NCBI GenBank assembly: GCA_000934455.1
Contig: KN882299.1
Location: forward strand, 272,486-316,743
Direction: 5' to 3'
From: Apostichopus parvimensis
Lineage: Eukaryota; Echinodermata; Holothuroidea; Aspidochirotida; Stichopodidae
Length of the DNA: 44,258 bases
Part shown: in pieces, positions 10,658 to 22,407 of the stretch
Layout: each line of letters opens with the position of its first letter
Position numbering within the stretch: position 1 is the stretch's first letter
Notes under the pieces: model-generated
Told to the model about the DNA's origin: nothing
Database searches by the model: none
The model's input: the letters and a program-made list of their open reading frames with translations, nothing else
Made by a program: the position numbers and the translations under genes

Positions 10658-12335
10658 AGTCTCTCAAAATGGTAACACCAAAATTCAAGACAAGAAAAAA
10701 GATGGTTCCTTTGAGAATTCATCTGATCTATCATATCTTCTACACCTGCTTCAAATGTCAACTAAATTCACACATGTCGGTCTTGACAGAGAAGAGTAAT
10801 TAACCCAATGGATGAGTTAGAAACTCTCCTAGCTGGAATATGGTGTGAAACTGATGATAGGATAATGACCTGAGACTTTGGGGCGGACATCACCATGGTA
10901 ACCTTTGTTACTAAGAACAATTGATGGATATGCAAATCAAATACATCCTGTTTTCAAAAGAGGAAGATAATTAAATTACTGCTGTCAAATGTGGGCCTAT
11001 GGTTTCTCCCATGCAGGGTGCTGTAAACAATTATAAATGCCTATAAACCTCAGGGGTACTCTATAGGCAAGCTACAGGGACTTCTTATGTGACAACATTC
11101 ATGTCAAAGTTGAAGGTCTGATACATGAATCATGATACCCCAGCTGTTGGTATGTTCCTTCATGCTGGGTCCTATCTCGCTATATATGATCTGCTTCTAA
11201 AGGCATGAAAAAGGCAAACTACGGGCTAGTTTCATTTTCTCTGGTCTTGTTTGTTACAACTCACCACCCTAACTCCCGCCCACCTTAACCAGTGCAATGT
11301 TGCCCTAAAAATGATTTCCAAGTGTTTAGAGCAAATGTGACACCTGGGATGGAATCAATTAAACCCATAAAAAGTTCAGGTCATTGCTGTTGCTAAGGTT
11401 ACCTACATCGTGCTACAAATGTTTGTTTTCCTTGCATGAAATCTCTCAGCTATTGACTGACTTTGTTGATTGACATTTTCTTGGAACCATTCCTGAAAAA
11501 AACAATTTTTTTCACTTTTTTGCTCAGGAACTTTTAAATTTCCAGGATTAAAGGACTTGAGACTCTGCTAAGGTAAAACTTTCCTCTTCTGCTTTGTTTC
11601 ACTTATTTACACCTAATTGTGCGACCAAAGTGGTTTACATACTCTCCGTCAAATTATCATCATTGTAATAACACAGAAAACTCATCAAACTTTTTTTTTT
11701 CTTTTTTTTGTGTTGATTTTTAAATTTCCTGCTGTTCTTTAAGAAAAGAATTTGCTCATCTTTCTAATTCGGCCTAAATCATTGTCATTAGTAACTTGAA
11801 GTTTAGAAAGTTTCTGTTTAAGCAAGATTCGGAGTGTCATCCACAATTTCCTGAGACATATATTCCTAAGATCTGTCAAGCAACAGCAACATTGTCATAC
11901 TTCTTCAGAGCAAATGGCTTTATCCAGTAGGGTACTCAGACATACCCCCTCACTAAGAACTCTTTCCCCCTCACTAAGAACTCTTGTCCCCCTCCCCCCT
12001 CCCTCCCCCCCCCACACACAGTAGTATCACCATATCCCTTAAAATTCCTTCAGAGATTTATTTTGGTGAGAACATTCTGAAAATCAGTGCACTTCATCCA
12101 TTTTGGGGTCCAACAAAGCTATGAACATACAGTGGAGTCCTGACAGAAATTTCTTAAATACTTTAAAATATACACATTGCAAGATCGCTGTTATTGGAAT
12201 GTACAATATTCTATTCCTAGTAGGTAAAGTCATCATTTGGGTACAAATTGTGGGATGGACCAAACTGTGATTCTTTTTTAAATAATGAAGTCCCCGGGCT
12301 TTAGATAACATATTTGATACTTGCTCCATACTCAC

Positions 12336-12447
12336 GGTCCATCCTCTGTTGTCTTGCTTGTCAACATCAGACTTGGCCAATATAAGTTTGGCTGCGACCT
12401 TTACATGACCTCTCTGAGCAGCAAACATTAAAGGGGTCATGTGACTC
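12336..12447 (-). CDS. ASZ1: ASZ1 exon 5, first-contig copy (probable haplotype duplicate)
   Basis: Same ankyrin-repeat exon as 18037-18148 with one synonymous change (Val GTC against GTT). Splice sites are intact. The purity of the coding sequence, while the flanking introns carry indels, suggests two functional alleles rather than a decaying tandem copy. Confidence 0.82.
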
Positions 12448-12778
12448 CTGATGAAAGAAAGAATAAAAGAATCGACGACAACGGCAATTTTCGGCAAAAA
12501 GATCAAATTATTTTAAAGAATAAATTTGGAGACTATTTAGCAGATCCCACAAAGATTGAGCAAAATTATCAAGTTCATATCACTTTGGGAAATTTGGAAT
12601 CCGCAAGGCCAATCTTTTGTGACCTTAATTAATTGGAATAAGCCAACCAGACATTTCCTGCTAAAGTGTAATTGAATAGTGAGAGACTTTTACCGTGGAC
12701 ACCAACGACCTTCTTGAAGGGTTATCCTAAGTTCGTGGGTCAATTTAAATGTAAACATTCTTTCCTCTGTGAACTTAC

Positions 12779-12890
12779 GATTCGTGTACATCCATGTTAA
12801 CTCCTTGTTCAAGTAACAATTCCAGACACTCCAACTGCTTATCTTCTCTAACTCGACTGCAGCAACAGGCCAGCAGAGGGCCAAATAAAC
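12779..12890 (-). CDS. ASZ1: ASZ1 exon 4, first-contig copy (probable haplotype duplicate)
   Basis: Same 112-nt exon as 18487-18598, with the same splice sites and the same protein. Three nucleotide differences are all synonymous. It lies in the 7789-13393 copy that ends at the N gap. Read as an assembly duplicate of one genomic exon; there is no upstream exon 3 in this copy to splice from. Confidence 0.8.
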
Positions 12891-13393
12891 CTGTTTGAAC
12901 CCACACGGAGAAGACCAGAGATGTTAGCCATACACATTCAAATAATAATCAATCTCTCTCTTAGAGTCAGTTTTGCTTTTATTTTAGCTTTCTTCTTTGC
13001 TTTATTAGCTATTTCTGCATAACATATTACAGGTTCAAAGAGCACACAAATCATACTGAATATATTCAAATGGTTTGAGTCCCTATCTACATTTCTTTGT
13101 TTTTTTGTTTTTTTTCCCTTTCAGTATTATAATGTTCATACTTCATATTAAATTTGTATGTTTTATTTACACATCGCATTAATTTCCTGTAAAAAAAAAA
13201 TTACATTTTCTGGCTGCTCATTTCTGACGGATAAACAAATTTAAGACTAACATGAAAATTTTTCAATGATAGGAAAATGTGTGGACATTCATTTCCTGGC
13301 CAGGAATAAGAAAAAATATATCTGTTTTCCTTGCAATTATCAAATAGTCCACACTCCTATTAGATGGCAAATAGAAATAATTCCCACTGATTC

Positions 13394-13443
13394 NNNNNNN
13401 NNNNNNNNNNNNNNNNNNNNNNNNNNNNNNNNNNNNNNNNNNN
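13394..13443. other. Assembly gap, 50 N
   Basis: Exactly 50 N, a placeholder size. The sequence on the left resumes not after the gap but after 19104, so the true gap length is negative (overlap). Confidence 0.99.
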
Positions 13444-14558
13444 TAGGTGCTGAACATCAAAATCTCATGCTAAGAGGCAAACATGCCATTGACAGCACCA
13501 AACAATGATCAATTCTGTACGAAATTCGTCAATGATGCTGTCTCTTATTTCATATCTTTCAAAAATGCTGGAAACTGTGATGTGATTTCAGGCAGAGAAT
13601 CAAACCCTCAGGCTATTAATGGATCTCAATTTGAATATATGAATATGCATATTTATTCCCATTTAAAAATTGTTCAAAAGAGCTTTAAACTATTGGCAGA
13701 TCAGTTTAACAAAAGATACATTTTCAGTAAAATGAAAATTATTTTGATATCCAATCAGAAAAAAAAACCAGATCCCAGCCTGTATCTTCAAGGACTCTGA
13801 TAATGCAATGATAGCAAGAATTTATTCATGCTACTTAGTAATTGTGAATGACCCATTAAGGTTTCAACTTGACTTATTTAACAGCGTGATCAATTAGTGA
13901 CCTGGTGTGATTAGGCTGTAGAAGAATTAGAATCAAATGGCAAGTGAAAACTGAATTATCAACCATGACTTATTCTTCTTTGAAGAATAATTGCTCTCAA
14001 GGACATTTCTGTAGATTTAAGAATGCCCACATTGTTACACCTGTTTCTTCTTTGTTCTCAAATTGAAAACATGTATGACATACAAACAAACATATACACA
14101 AATAGTTGCAACAGAATGAGCAGAGTCATGAGAAGACAAAAAAAATACAAAATAGTCAAAGGCAGTAATTTGTTTTAAAATGCTTACATGATCAAGAAAT
14201 GTTACTGTCTGGGCACAAACTTTCCCAGAAATTATACCTACATATGTCCAAACAGACAGGAGCAGGTGGGTATTGGAAATGACCTTTGTTGGTGACATCA
14301 TACTCATTACTTTCACCTGCAACTGTTATCAATTCCAAGGTCAATAGTGCTTGAACAAGAACTGAGGACATTTAGAGAGGACTTCAGTAGCACAATAGGC
14401 TATAGAATTATATATACAACTGCTTAGATATGACACAATGCCCATATTTAGGGCAGTTATTGTGATCTCTACGAATAGAATTACAGATACCACTGCTAAG
14501 ATATGACATTATGCCCATAATTAGGGCAGATATACTGTCAAGAGGAATATTTCTTTAC

Positions 14559-14641
14559 CTGACTTTGGCTTCTGTTTCTCCAATCTCTGTGGTAGCTGTC
14601 ACTCTACCAGGGCTTCCAATCTGATCTAGCAAATCTGATAT
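14559..14641 (-). CDS. ASZ1: ASZ1 exon 7, second-contig copy (linker)
   Basis: Encodes residues 272-298 plus two bases of Arg299: ISDLLDQIGSPGRVTATTEI then GETEAKV. This is the linker between the ankyrin block and the SAM domain; human ASZ1 has IFNLLSFTLNP at the same place. Acceptor ATCACCACAG, donor TCAG|GTAAAG. The 83-nt length leaves two bases over, so splicing from here into a second exon 4 (which needs one) would shift the frame. Splicing into exon 8 is in frame. Confidence 0.85.
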
Positions 14642-15525
14642 CTGTGGTGATAGAAAGACACAAAACAAAAATAGGCTTAAAAAGAACTAAAGACTGCAGC
14701 TGAATTACAGGAAGACAAGGGAATTTCTGTGTTCGTTACTGACTAGAAATAAGACACTGGAGAGTAATTAGTCAGTCCCAGAAGGTTTCTGTGTTCATTA
14801 CTGACTAGAAATAAGACAATGGAGAGTAATTAGTCAGTCCCAGAAGGGGGAGGTGTGCAGGGATGTGGCATATCTCCATGCAAACATTGGGTATCTGGCC
14901 CCCAAAGAACTCTGCAGATTTTACAGCAAAATGTCGATAATAACTTTTGTTCACACAATCAACCTCAGTATGACCCCCCCCTAGCTTCACCTCCACCAGC
15001 CCCCTCCTCCCACCACCCTTCTACACTATCACCACATTAAAGTACAACTTCAGTTAATATTCTACAAAAAGGTAACCCTATTTACTGATTTGGTAACCAA
15101 TGAACTAACTAGTAATTAATCACAATAATTAACTCTCACACCTAATGTTACTGTTCACCAATTTTATAGGCAGTACCAGACACCAAGTTTACAACAGCCG
15201 TCTGAGAGAGCTACAAAAGTAAAGTGTCATGTGCTTCTATGATACAGGAAACCCACAAGGCCGAATGATCTGTTTACTAGTGTAACTTATTCTAAAATCA
15301 AATTAACTAAGTGAACAGATGTGGATTACATCATGAGCTCATTAACAATGACCACCAACGGATGGGATCGTATAAACATTAATATTTAATGAAGGTCAAC
15401 CGTAGACAGTCCTTTCCAATGGCATCTCATCCAGATTATATATTCAGTTTTACCTCAAGAAATAAGGGTAAACTAAGTTTCCATGCCAATGCAATATTTT
15501 ATTTTATTATTTTGCTTGTTTTTAC

Positions 15526-15657
15526 CTCTGTAAGTCCTTGACCATAGGCTATGTCTGCTGCCGTTCCTTCAGAGCAGGTCTTGGTAGGGTCAGCTCCATT
15601 GTCCAGGAGTAGCTTCACCAGCTTAGCTTCACCTTTCATTGTAGCGTAGCAGAGGGC
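15526..15657 (-). CDS. ASZ1: ASZ1 exon 6, second-contig copy (fifth ankyrin repeat)
   Basis: Encodes residues 228-271 in phase 0 to 0. Begins ALCYATMKGEAKLVKLLLDN and continues GADPTKTCSEGTAADIA, completing the repeat whose GWT start is encoded at the end of exon 5. Equivalent to the human ALTWAARQGH repeat and the following degenerate repeat. Acceptor TTCCTTTAG, donor AGAG|GTAAAA. The sequence is the same as the copy at 9871-10002. Confidence 0.92.
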
Positions 15658-18036
15658 CTAAAGGAATTCATAGAAGGATACAGTATATAGCCTAATAGTT
15701 ATCCCCATGTTAGCTTACATTGCAGCATATCACAGTGCTAACAGAGATAGTAATTAATTATGACAGCTTTTTGCTCATTTAGTGAGCCATTCAACCAAAC
15801 TTACCAACTATTCCTCTAAATACCATACAATCAACAAACTAAGGCATTACACCTCAATTCTTCACAAAATGAACATTAATGGGCCTATATAACTGATTAC
15901 TTTAAACCGATCCACAACATTTTGTCAACTAAACTTTCCATTGCATTATTAACCATAGCTATACAGCAAAATGGAAAATTTCAAAAACAGGTTTTGAGTC
16001 CTAATTTAAACATGAAAGTGATGAAACATGCTGGTTAAGGTAAAGGAATGCTTGGTTATAGGCACTGCGCCATGAGCGTCTTGGGAGGGATACCGGCGCA
16101 GTACCTAGTGTACACCATTCTATTCTATTATCATAGTCTTGTGGAAACTCTGCTTGAAGTTAATGCTTACATCCATCTATCGATTTGAATGTTCACATTT
16201 TTTCAATTGTCTAAATCAGATGTTAGAAGTGTTTGGCATACAATTTTAGGTAGCTATAGAGCCACAAGTCAAATCAATTCCTTTACAGAGAGAGAGAGAG
16301 AGAGAGAGAGACAGTCTCTCAAAATGGTAACACCAAAATTCAAGACAAGAAAAAAGATGGTTCCTTTGAGAATTCATCTGATCTATCATATCTTCTACAC
16401 CTGCTTCAAATGTCAACCAAATTCACACATGTCGGTCTTGACAGAGAAGAGTAATTAACCCAATGGATGAGTTAGAAACTCTCCTAGCTGGAATATGGTG
16501 TGAAACTGATGATAGGATAATGACCTGAGACTTGGGGCGGACATCACCATGGTAACCTTTGTTACTAAGAACAATTGATGGATATGCAAATCAAATACAT
16601 CCTGTTTTCAAAAGAGGAAGATAATTAAATTACTGCTGTCAAATGTGGGCCTATGGTTTCTCCCATGCAGGGTGCTGTAAACAATTATAAATGCCTATAA
16701 ACCTCAGGGGTACTCTATAGGCAAGCTACAGGGACTTCTTATGTGACAACATTCATGTCAAAGTTGAAGGTCTGATACATGAATCATGATACCCCAGCTG
16801 TTGGTATGTTCCTTCATGCTGAGTCCTATCTCGCTACTTATGATCTGCTTCTAAAGGCATGAAAAAGGCAAACTACGGGCTAGTTTCATTTTGGTGAACT
16901 AAATAACATTCTGGAAATGGATATTTTCTCTGGTCTTGTACCAACTCACCACCCTCCACCCTAACTCCCACCCACCATTAACCAGTGCAATGTTGCCCTA
17001 AAAATGATTTCCAAGTGTTTAGAGCAAATGTGACACCTGGGATGGAATCAATTAAACCCATACAAAAGTTCAGGTCATTGCTGTTGCTAAGGTTACCTAC
17101 ATCGTGCTACAAATGTTTGTTTTCCTTGCATGAAATCTCTCAGCTATTGACTGACTTTGTTGATTGACATTTTCTTGGAACCATTCCTGAAAAAAACAAT
17201 TTTTTTCACTTTTTTGCTCAGGGAATTCTTAAATTTCCAGGTTTAAAGGACTTGAGACTCTGCTAAGGTAAAACTTTCCTCTTTTGCTTTCCTTTCACTT
17301 TACTTATTTACACCTAATTGTGCGACCAAAGTGGTTTACATACTCTCCGTCAAATTATCATCATTGTAATAACACAGAAAACTCATCAAACTTTTTTTTT
17401 TCTTTTTTTTGTGTTGATTTTTAAATTTCCTGCTGTTCTTTAAGAAAAGAATTTGCTCATCTTTCTAATTCGGCCTAAATCATTATCATTAGCAACTTGA
17501 AGTTTAGAAAGTTTCTGTTAAGCAAGATTCGGAGTGTCATCCACAATTTCCTGAGACATATATTCCTAAGATCTGTCAAGCAACAGCAACATTGTCATAC
17601 TTCTTCAGAGCAAATGGCTTTATCCAGTAGGGTACTCAGACATACCCCCTCACTAAGAACTCTTTCCCCCTCACTAAGAACTCTTGTCCCCCTCCCCCCT
17701 CCCTCCCCCCCCCACACACAGTAGTATCACCATATCCCTTAAAATTCCTTCAGAGATTTATTTTGGTGAGAACATTCTGAAAATCAGTGCACTTCATCCA
17801 TTTTGGGGGTCCAACAAAGCTACGAACATACAGTGGAGTCCTGACAGAAATTTCTTAAATACTTTAAAATATACACATTGCAAGATCGCTGTTATTGGAA
17901 TGTACAATATTCTATTCCTAGTAGGTAAAGTCATCATTTGGGTACAAATTGTGGGATGGACCAAACTGTGATTCTTTTTTAAATAATGAAGTCCCCGGGC
18001 TTTAGATAACATATTTGATACTTGCTCCATACTCAC

Positions 18037-18148
18037 GGTCCATCCTCTGTTGTCTTGCTTGTCAACATCAGACTTGGCCAATATAAGTTTGGCTGCAACC
18101 TTTACATGACCTCTCTGAGCAGCAAACATTAAAGGGGTCATGTGACTC
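18037..18148 (-). CDS. ASZ1: ASZ1 exon 5, second-contig copy (fourth ankyrin repeat)
   Basis: Encodes residues 191-227 (plus the last base of Ser190). The core is TPLMFAAQRGHVKVAAKLIL followed by AKSDVDKQDNRGWT. This is the most typical ankyrin repeat of the protein and aligns well with the human TPIMYAARDGH repeat. Acceptor TTTCATCAG, donor GACC|GTGAGT, phase out 0. It differs from the copy at 12336-12447 by one synonymous base (GTT against GTC, Val). Confidence 0.93.
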
Positions 18149-18486
18149 CTGATGAAAGAAAGAATGAAAGAATCGACGACAACGGTAATTTACTTTACGA
18201 AGAAGAAAGATTGAATTATTTTCAAGAATCAATTTGAAGACTATTTAGCAGATCCCACAAAGATTGAGCAAAATTATCAAGTTCATATCACTTTGGGAAA
18301 TTTGGAATCCGCAAGGCCAATCTTTTGTGACCTTAATTAATTGGAATAAGCCAACCAGACATTTCCTGCTAAAGTGTAATTGAATAGTGAGAGACTTTTA
18401 CCGTGGACACCAACGACCTTCTTGAAGGGTTATCCTAAGTTCGTGGGTCAATTTAAATGTAAACATTCTTTCCTCTGTGAACTTAC

Positions 18487-18598
18487 GATTCGTGTACATC
18501 CATGTTAACTCCTTGTTCAAGTAACAATTCCAGACACTCCAACTGTTTGTCTTCTCGAACTCGACTGCAGCAACAGGCCAGCAGAGGGCCAAATAAAC
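18487..18598 (-). CDS. ASZ1: ASZ1 exon 4, second-contig copy (third ankyrin repeat)
   Basis: Encodes residues 154-189 plus parts of 153 and 190. The repeat FGPLLACCCSRVREDKQLEC then LELLLEQGVNMDVHE matches the divergent third ankyrin repeat of ASZ1, where human has a similar insertion before CVELLL. Acceptor CAAACAG, donor AATC|GTAAGT. It differs from the other copy at 12779-12890 by three bases, all synonymous (CGA/AGA Arg, GAC/GAT Asp, AAA/AAG Lys). It directly follows single-copy exon 3, so it can be spliced in phase. Confidence 0.9.
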
Positions 18599-20630
18599 CT
18601 GTTTGAACCCACACGGAGAAGACCAGAGATGTTAGCCATACACATTCAAATAATAATCAATCTCTCTCTTAGAGTCAGTTTTGCTTTTCTTTTAGCTTTC
18701 TTTCTTTGTTTTATTAGCTATTTCTTCATATTACATATTACAGGTTCAAAGAGCACACAAATCATACTGAATATATTCAAATGGTTTGAATCCCTATCTA
18801 CATTTCTTTGTTTTTTTGTTTTTTTTCCCTTTCAGTATTATAATGTTCATACTTCATATTAAATTTGTATGTTTTATTTACACATCGCATTAATTTCCTG
18901 TAAAAAAAAAATTACATTTTCTGGCTGCTCATTTCTGACGGATAAACAAATTTAAGACTAACATGAAAATTTTTCAATGATAGGAAAATGTGTGGACATT
19001 CATTTCCTGGCCAGGAATAAGAAAAAATATATCTGTTTTCCTTGCAATTATCAAATAGTCCACACTCCTATTAGATGGCAAATAGAAATAATTCCCACTG
19101 ATTCAGGAGAATAATGAATTGAACCCCATGTTCCCCTGCTGCAACCCCTCCCCCCCATTAACCTTCTTGTATACAACCTCCCCAGATTTTTTTTCACAAA
19201 TTACACATATTTTGCATTTCTGTTTTATGAAAACAATGTTACCTCTTTCCATGAGGCATGGGAGGGTTCTTTGATTAACAGTACCAGAACATATTGTCAT
19301 GGAATATTGGCCATATACATGTCACAGAATTTTAAAAAAAGGGCCCCCTTAATGTTGCTGTTGCATAATGCTAAGATATCAATCATTAATTGTGACAGAT
19401 AGAGATACAATTTACAATAAACATTTTATAAAACTTATTACATAAACAATTATAAGTCAAAAATTCACCAACATCGAGAAAGAAATCAGGCTTTGTGCAT
19501 GGTCATAGTTCCCTCAATCACTTGTTTTTTATCCTATCTTTTTTCTTCAGATTTTATTTCTATTTTCTCTCTATTTTTTGCCGATTAAAATCTACAAATT
19601 CTCTGAACCATGGTTTATCTCCTGATGAATGTTTTATTTTAGTCCTGAGTAGAAGCTAGAGTACTTTCTGATAAATAAGTTTTAACTAGTTCCGACTGAC
19701 TGATGATAAAGGAAGTTTTGTAAAAGAACCATTTTATTTCACAGGAACATGAACACAAATAAGAAAGCTATTCATTTTTATATGTTGTCCAACAAGTGCA
19801 GAACAATTTAAAGAACTTTTAAGCAGGATGCTCTCATGTCCCCACAGATATGATACAGTAGCTACTGTAGCCCAAAGGGAGGACTTAAAACCTTGCACTG
19901 TCAGAATATTCTGAAAAGAATCATATCTTTTTGCTTGTTCCTGGGCCTCATGAGCCTTGCAAATGTCTAGACATCATAAATTGCATCTTAGTGATTCCTC
20001 AGCAAAGTTTTTGTCTCCATCCATGGGATTAACTATCAAGAAGAATTACATTTGTGGAACCATTGCAAAGAAGTTCAAACTGGAGATGCAAAGCTCAGAC
20101 TGGAGACGCAAAGTTCAAACTGAGGACACATAGTTCAAACTGAGGACATTACTATTGCTGTCACATATAACTGACCTCTCTGGTGAAAATACTAACCTAC
20201 GAAATGAAATGTCAGCAGAACGGTAACGGTAACTAGTGTAGTAGTTCGATATAGGAATGCACCTGCATTCTCAATACTAAAGATGTTCCATGTATTTATT
20301 AAGCACAAGAACTAATGATTGAAACCATATGGTTTCACCACACATGTGCACCTCCCCCCTCCCCTCCCCTCCTCAAGTATGGGGGATTACAACTTCTTTT
20401 CCTTCCGACCCAGAAATCCTCATTCCAACCAATAAGCAATGAAAACATTTGCCTTTGTGATTTTTCCACACCATGATATTGGCACCCATCTGGTGCTCCC
20501 TACTTAGATATTCCACACTTCACAGCTACCTCCTCAGCTTCCACCCCAACCCCACCCCCTTATGCCCCCCCCCCTTACCCGCTTACTCCTCTTGCATAGT
20601 CTTACATCCTAGTGTAAATTACACTCTTAC
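18599..20630. other. ASZ1 intron 3
   Basis: No gene. Includes the end of the large repeat (to 19104) and a short tandem repeat at 20072-20150. A pyrimidine-rich stretch lies at 20349-20374 and a C-rich one at 20540-20580, about 50 bases beyond the exon 3 donor. Confidence 0.5.
20072..20150. repeat. ~21-bp tandem repeat, 4 diverged copies
   Basis: Units AA(A)GTTCAAACTGGAGA(T/C)GC, AAAGCTCAGACTGGAGACGC, AAAGTTCAAACTGAGGACAC and ATAGTTCAAACTGAGGACAT follow one another. Confidence 0.85.
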
Positions 20631-20759
20631 CACCACTACTGCAGAAATCTACATCGGCTCCTTTCTCCAGTAGGAATTTCACGATATGGGCATGGCCGGA
20701 ATGAAGGCTGTACATGAGTGCTGTCCACCCCCCTGACAGAATGGTATCCACCCTCATGC
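20631..20759 (-). CDS. ASZ1: ASZ1 exon 3 (second ankyrin repeat)
   Basis: Encodes residues 111-152 plus parts of Gly110 and Gly153. The motif GGWTALMYSLHSGHAHIVKF and the following LLEKGADVDF form a canonical ankyrin repeat (TALMY, then GH, then LLEKGAD). It corresponds to the GWTPLMYAA repeat of vertebrate ASZ1. Acceptor GTTGCAG, donor GGTG|GTAAGA. Phase in is 1 and phase out is 1, consistent with both neighbours. This exon lies outside the duplicated block, so it is single copy in the window. Confidence 0.92.
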
Positions 20760-22172
20760 CTGCAACGGATCATGGACGAGATCGAAAGACAAAAATATTG
20801 TTTGTTTTGCTTAGGAACAGAAGCAAAGTCTTGGAATTCATGGAATTAGAATCAGGATGCAGTGACACAAACAAGAAATGACAGGTTTTCTTGTTTTGGA
20901 GTAGCAAGGAGTGCACTCTGGGTTCAAAAGAAGTAATTCTACATAGTGACTGTTAGTTAATAAATGTTATAAAAACTATCCGAGTAACTGAAGGTTATTG
21001 AAGTAGGGCAAGATACTCCCATTCTTGACCTAACCGCCCATTTATGATTTAAAGCGATACAATGGGTGCCTTTCGTTACGAAACGTTACATTTCACGTAA
21101 CCAAACTACCGTCTAGATTTGAACAACCTACCTGTATTCACACAATGTTACTTGTAAATGTTATAAAGCCTTTGCTATACATCCATATAATGAGATTAGC
21201 TCAAGTAGTACGAATAAGAAATCAGATATGTGACTTGGTAGCTCTTCCCTCGTGTTCTGTTCTCCCCCTCCCCCTCCTCCCACCCCTTCTCCAACCTCAG
21301 AAACATACATAATTGATGGTCAATTAGAAAACCTAAGAGAAGAAAACCATTTTCCTGTTTCGGTTTTCAAATTCAAATCATCCACTGCTTTAATTAACTA
21401 CTGTGCCTGTGCTAAGTTATTGTTGGTTTTTTCTAGTTTCAGCAATGTAGACTGGTCATCTTATAATGTTGCCAAATTTATCACGGGCAGTAAGGATACA
21501 TTTGTCTCTATGTTTGCAGTAGCTGTTAACTATTGTATGACTAGTGATAGGTTACAAGAATCAGTCGTTTACACTTCATAACGACACCAACGGGGTCATT
21601 ATTTTATGTGCAACACCTTTGTTAACAGTTTCTCCTGCTTTCCAGTTTTTAAGTGTTTATCATAAAATACACATCACTGAAAACTTCCTACCACCTTGAA
21701 GATTGACCTTAGCAATACCTTCCACATGTTGTTTGCAATTTCAATGCCCAAAACACAACTCAAGAAAAATACACACGTCTCTTTAAATCCTTCTTCAACT
21801 ACCATCAACTATGTCAGTATTTCACCCTGAGAAAGAAAAACAGGGATCTTATTCAGTCCTCAGTGGAAAACTCAACATGAATTTGACCTTTGACCATTGG
21901 AACATGGCAATCATTACCTTCACCCTACCACTGGCTGACTCATGCCCAAAAAAAAACAAAAAAAAAAAAGACTTTAAAAAGGATTTAAAAAAAAAAAACC
22001 ATTGAAACTATCCAAGCAATACAAAAAATAATCAGCATTTCTGTGACATTTAATCCCTATATACTGCGGACAGCTGTGAATTATCTACGATTTGGCAGAC
22101 CAAAAGGGTACTGATATAAAATCTGAGAAATAAAAGCAGCCTGTCATACATAAAACTGAGTTTGATCCTTAC
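20760..22172. other. ASZ1 intron 2
   Basis: No exon found. A 109-aa open frame at 21252-21581 begins with a Pro run from simple CT sequence and has no recognisable domain. A TGACCTTTGACC motif lies at 21884-21895 and A-rich runs at 21949-22000. Confidence 0.45.
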
Positions 22173-22407
22173 CTCTATTCAATAGGTTCTGAACTTCATC
22201 TAAATTTCCCTTGGAAGCAGCCATTTTGAGATCCTCAGATATCAGAGGAGAACCTCTCTGATCCCTCCTTGGACCACCATTTCGCCTTCTCTGGTGGTGA
22301 TTATTTCCATTAGGTCTGGCCCACCGTTGACCTCTGAGGAGTCCGTCTTCACCGAAAAGTTGCCGACCCGAATGTCTTGGTGTTGCACCAAAATCTGGTG
22401 AGGTGAG
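22173..22407 (-). CDS. ASZ1: ASZ1 exon 2 (Arg-rich linker and first ankyrin repeat)
   Basis: Encodes residues 32-109 plus one base of Gly110. The acceptor is a T-rich tract ending in CAG and the donor is AGAG|GTAAGG. The first part is basic and low in complexity, with eleven Arg between residues 42 and 82 and GR/RG pairs at 45-46, 56-57 and 82-83. The last part, SEDLKMAASKGNLDEVQNLL (residues 88-107), is a typical ankyrin-repeat start and aligns in my reading with the first ankyrin repeat of human ASZ1. The Arg-rich linker has no obvious counterpart in the human protein. Confidence 0.88.

Larger units (their letters stand above)
7789..13393. repeat. Large direct repeat, copy 1 (contig overlap)
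   Basis: Matches 13444-19104 end to end. It begins TAGGTGCTGAACATC at 7789 and stops at ...CCACTGATTC immediately before the N run. The offset is 5655 for the first 3 kb, with substitutions and indels after about 10870. It carries ASZ1 exons 7 to 4. Read as the end of one contig overlapping the start of the next. Confidence 0.93.
13444..19104. repeat. Large direct repeat, copy 2 (contig overlap)
   Basis: Counterpart of 7789-13393. It is almost identical to about 16400 (one substitution noticed, C for T at 16416), then more diverged. For example, 16891-16937 contains about 45 bp (GTGAACTAAATAACATTCTG and on) absent near 11232. Nearly identical again close to 19104. It then continues into unique sequence with AGGAGAATAATG. 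Confidence 0.93.
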
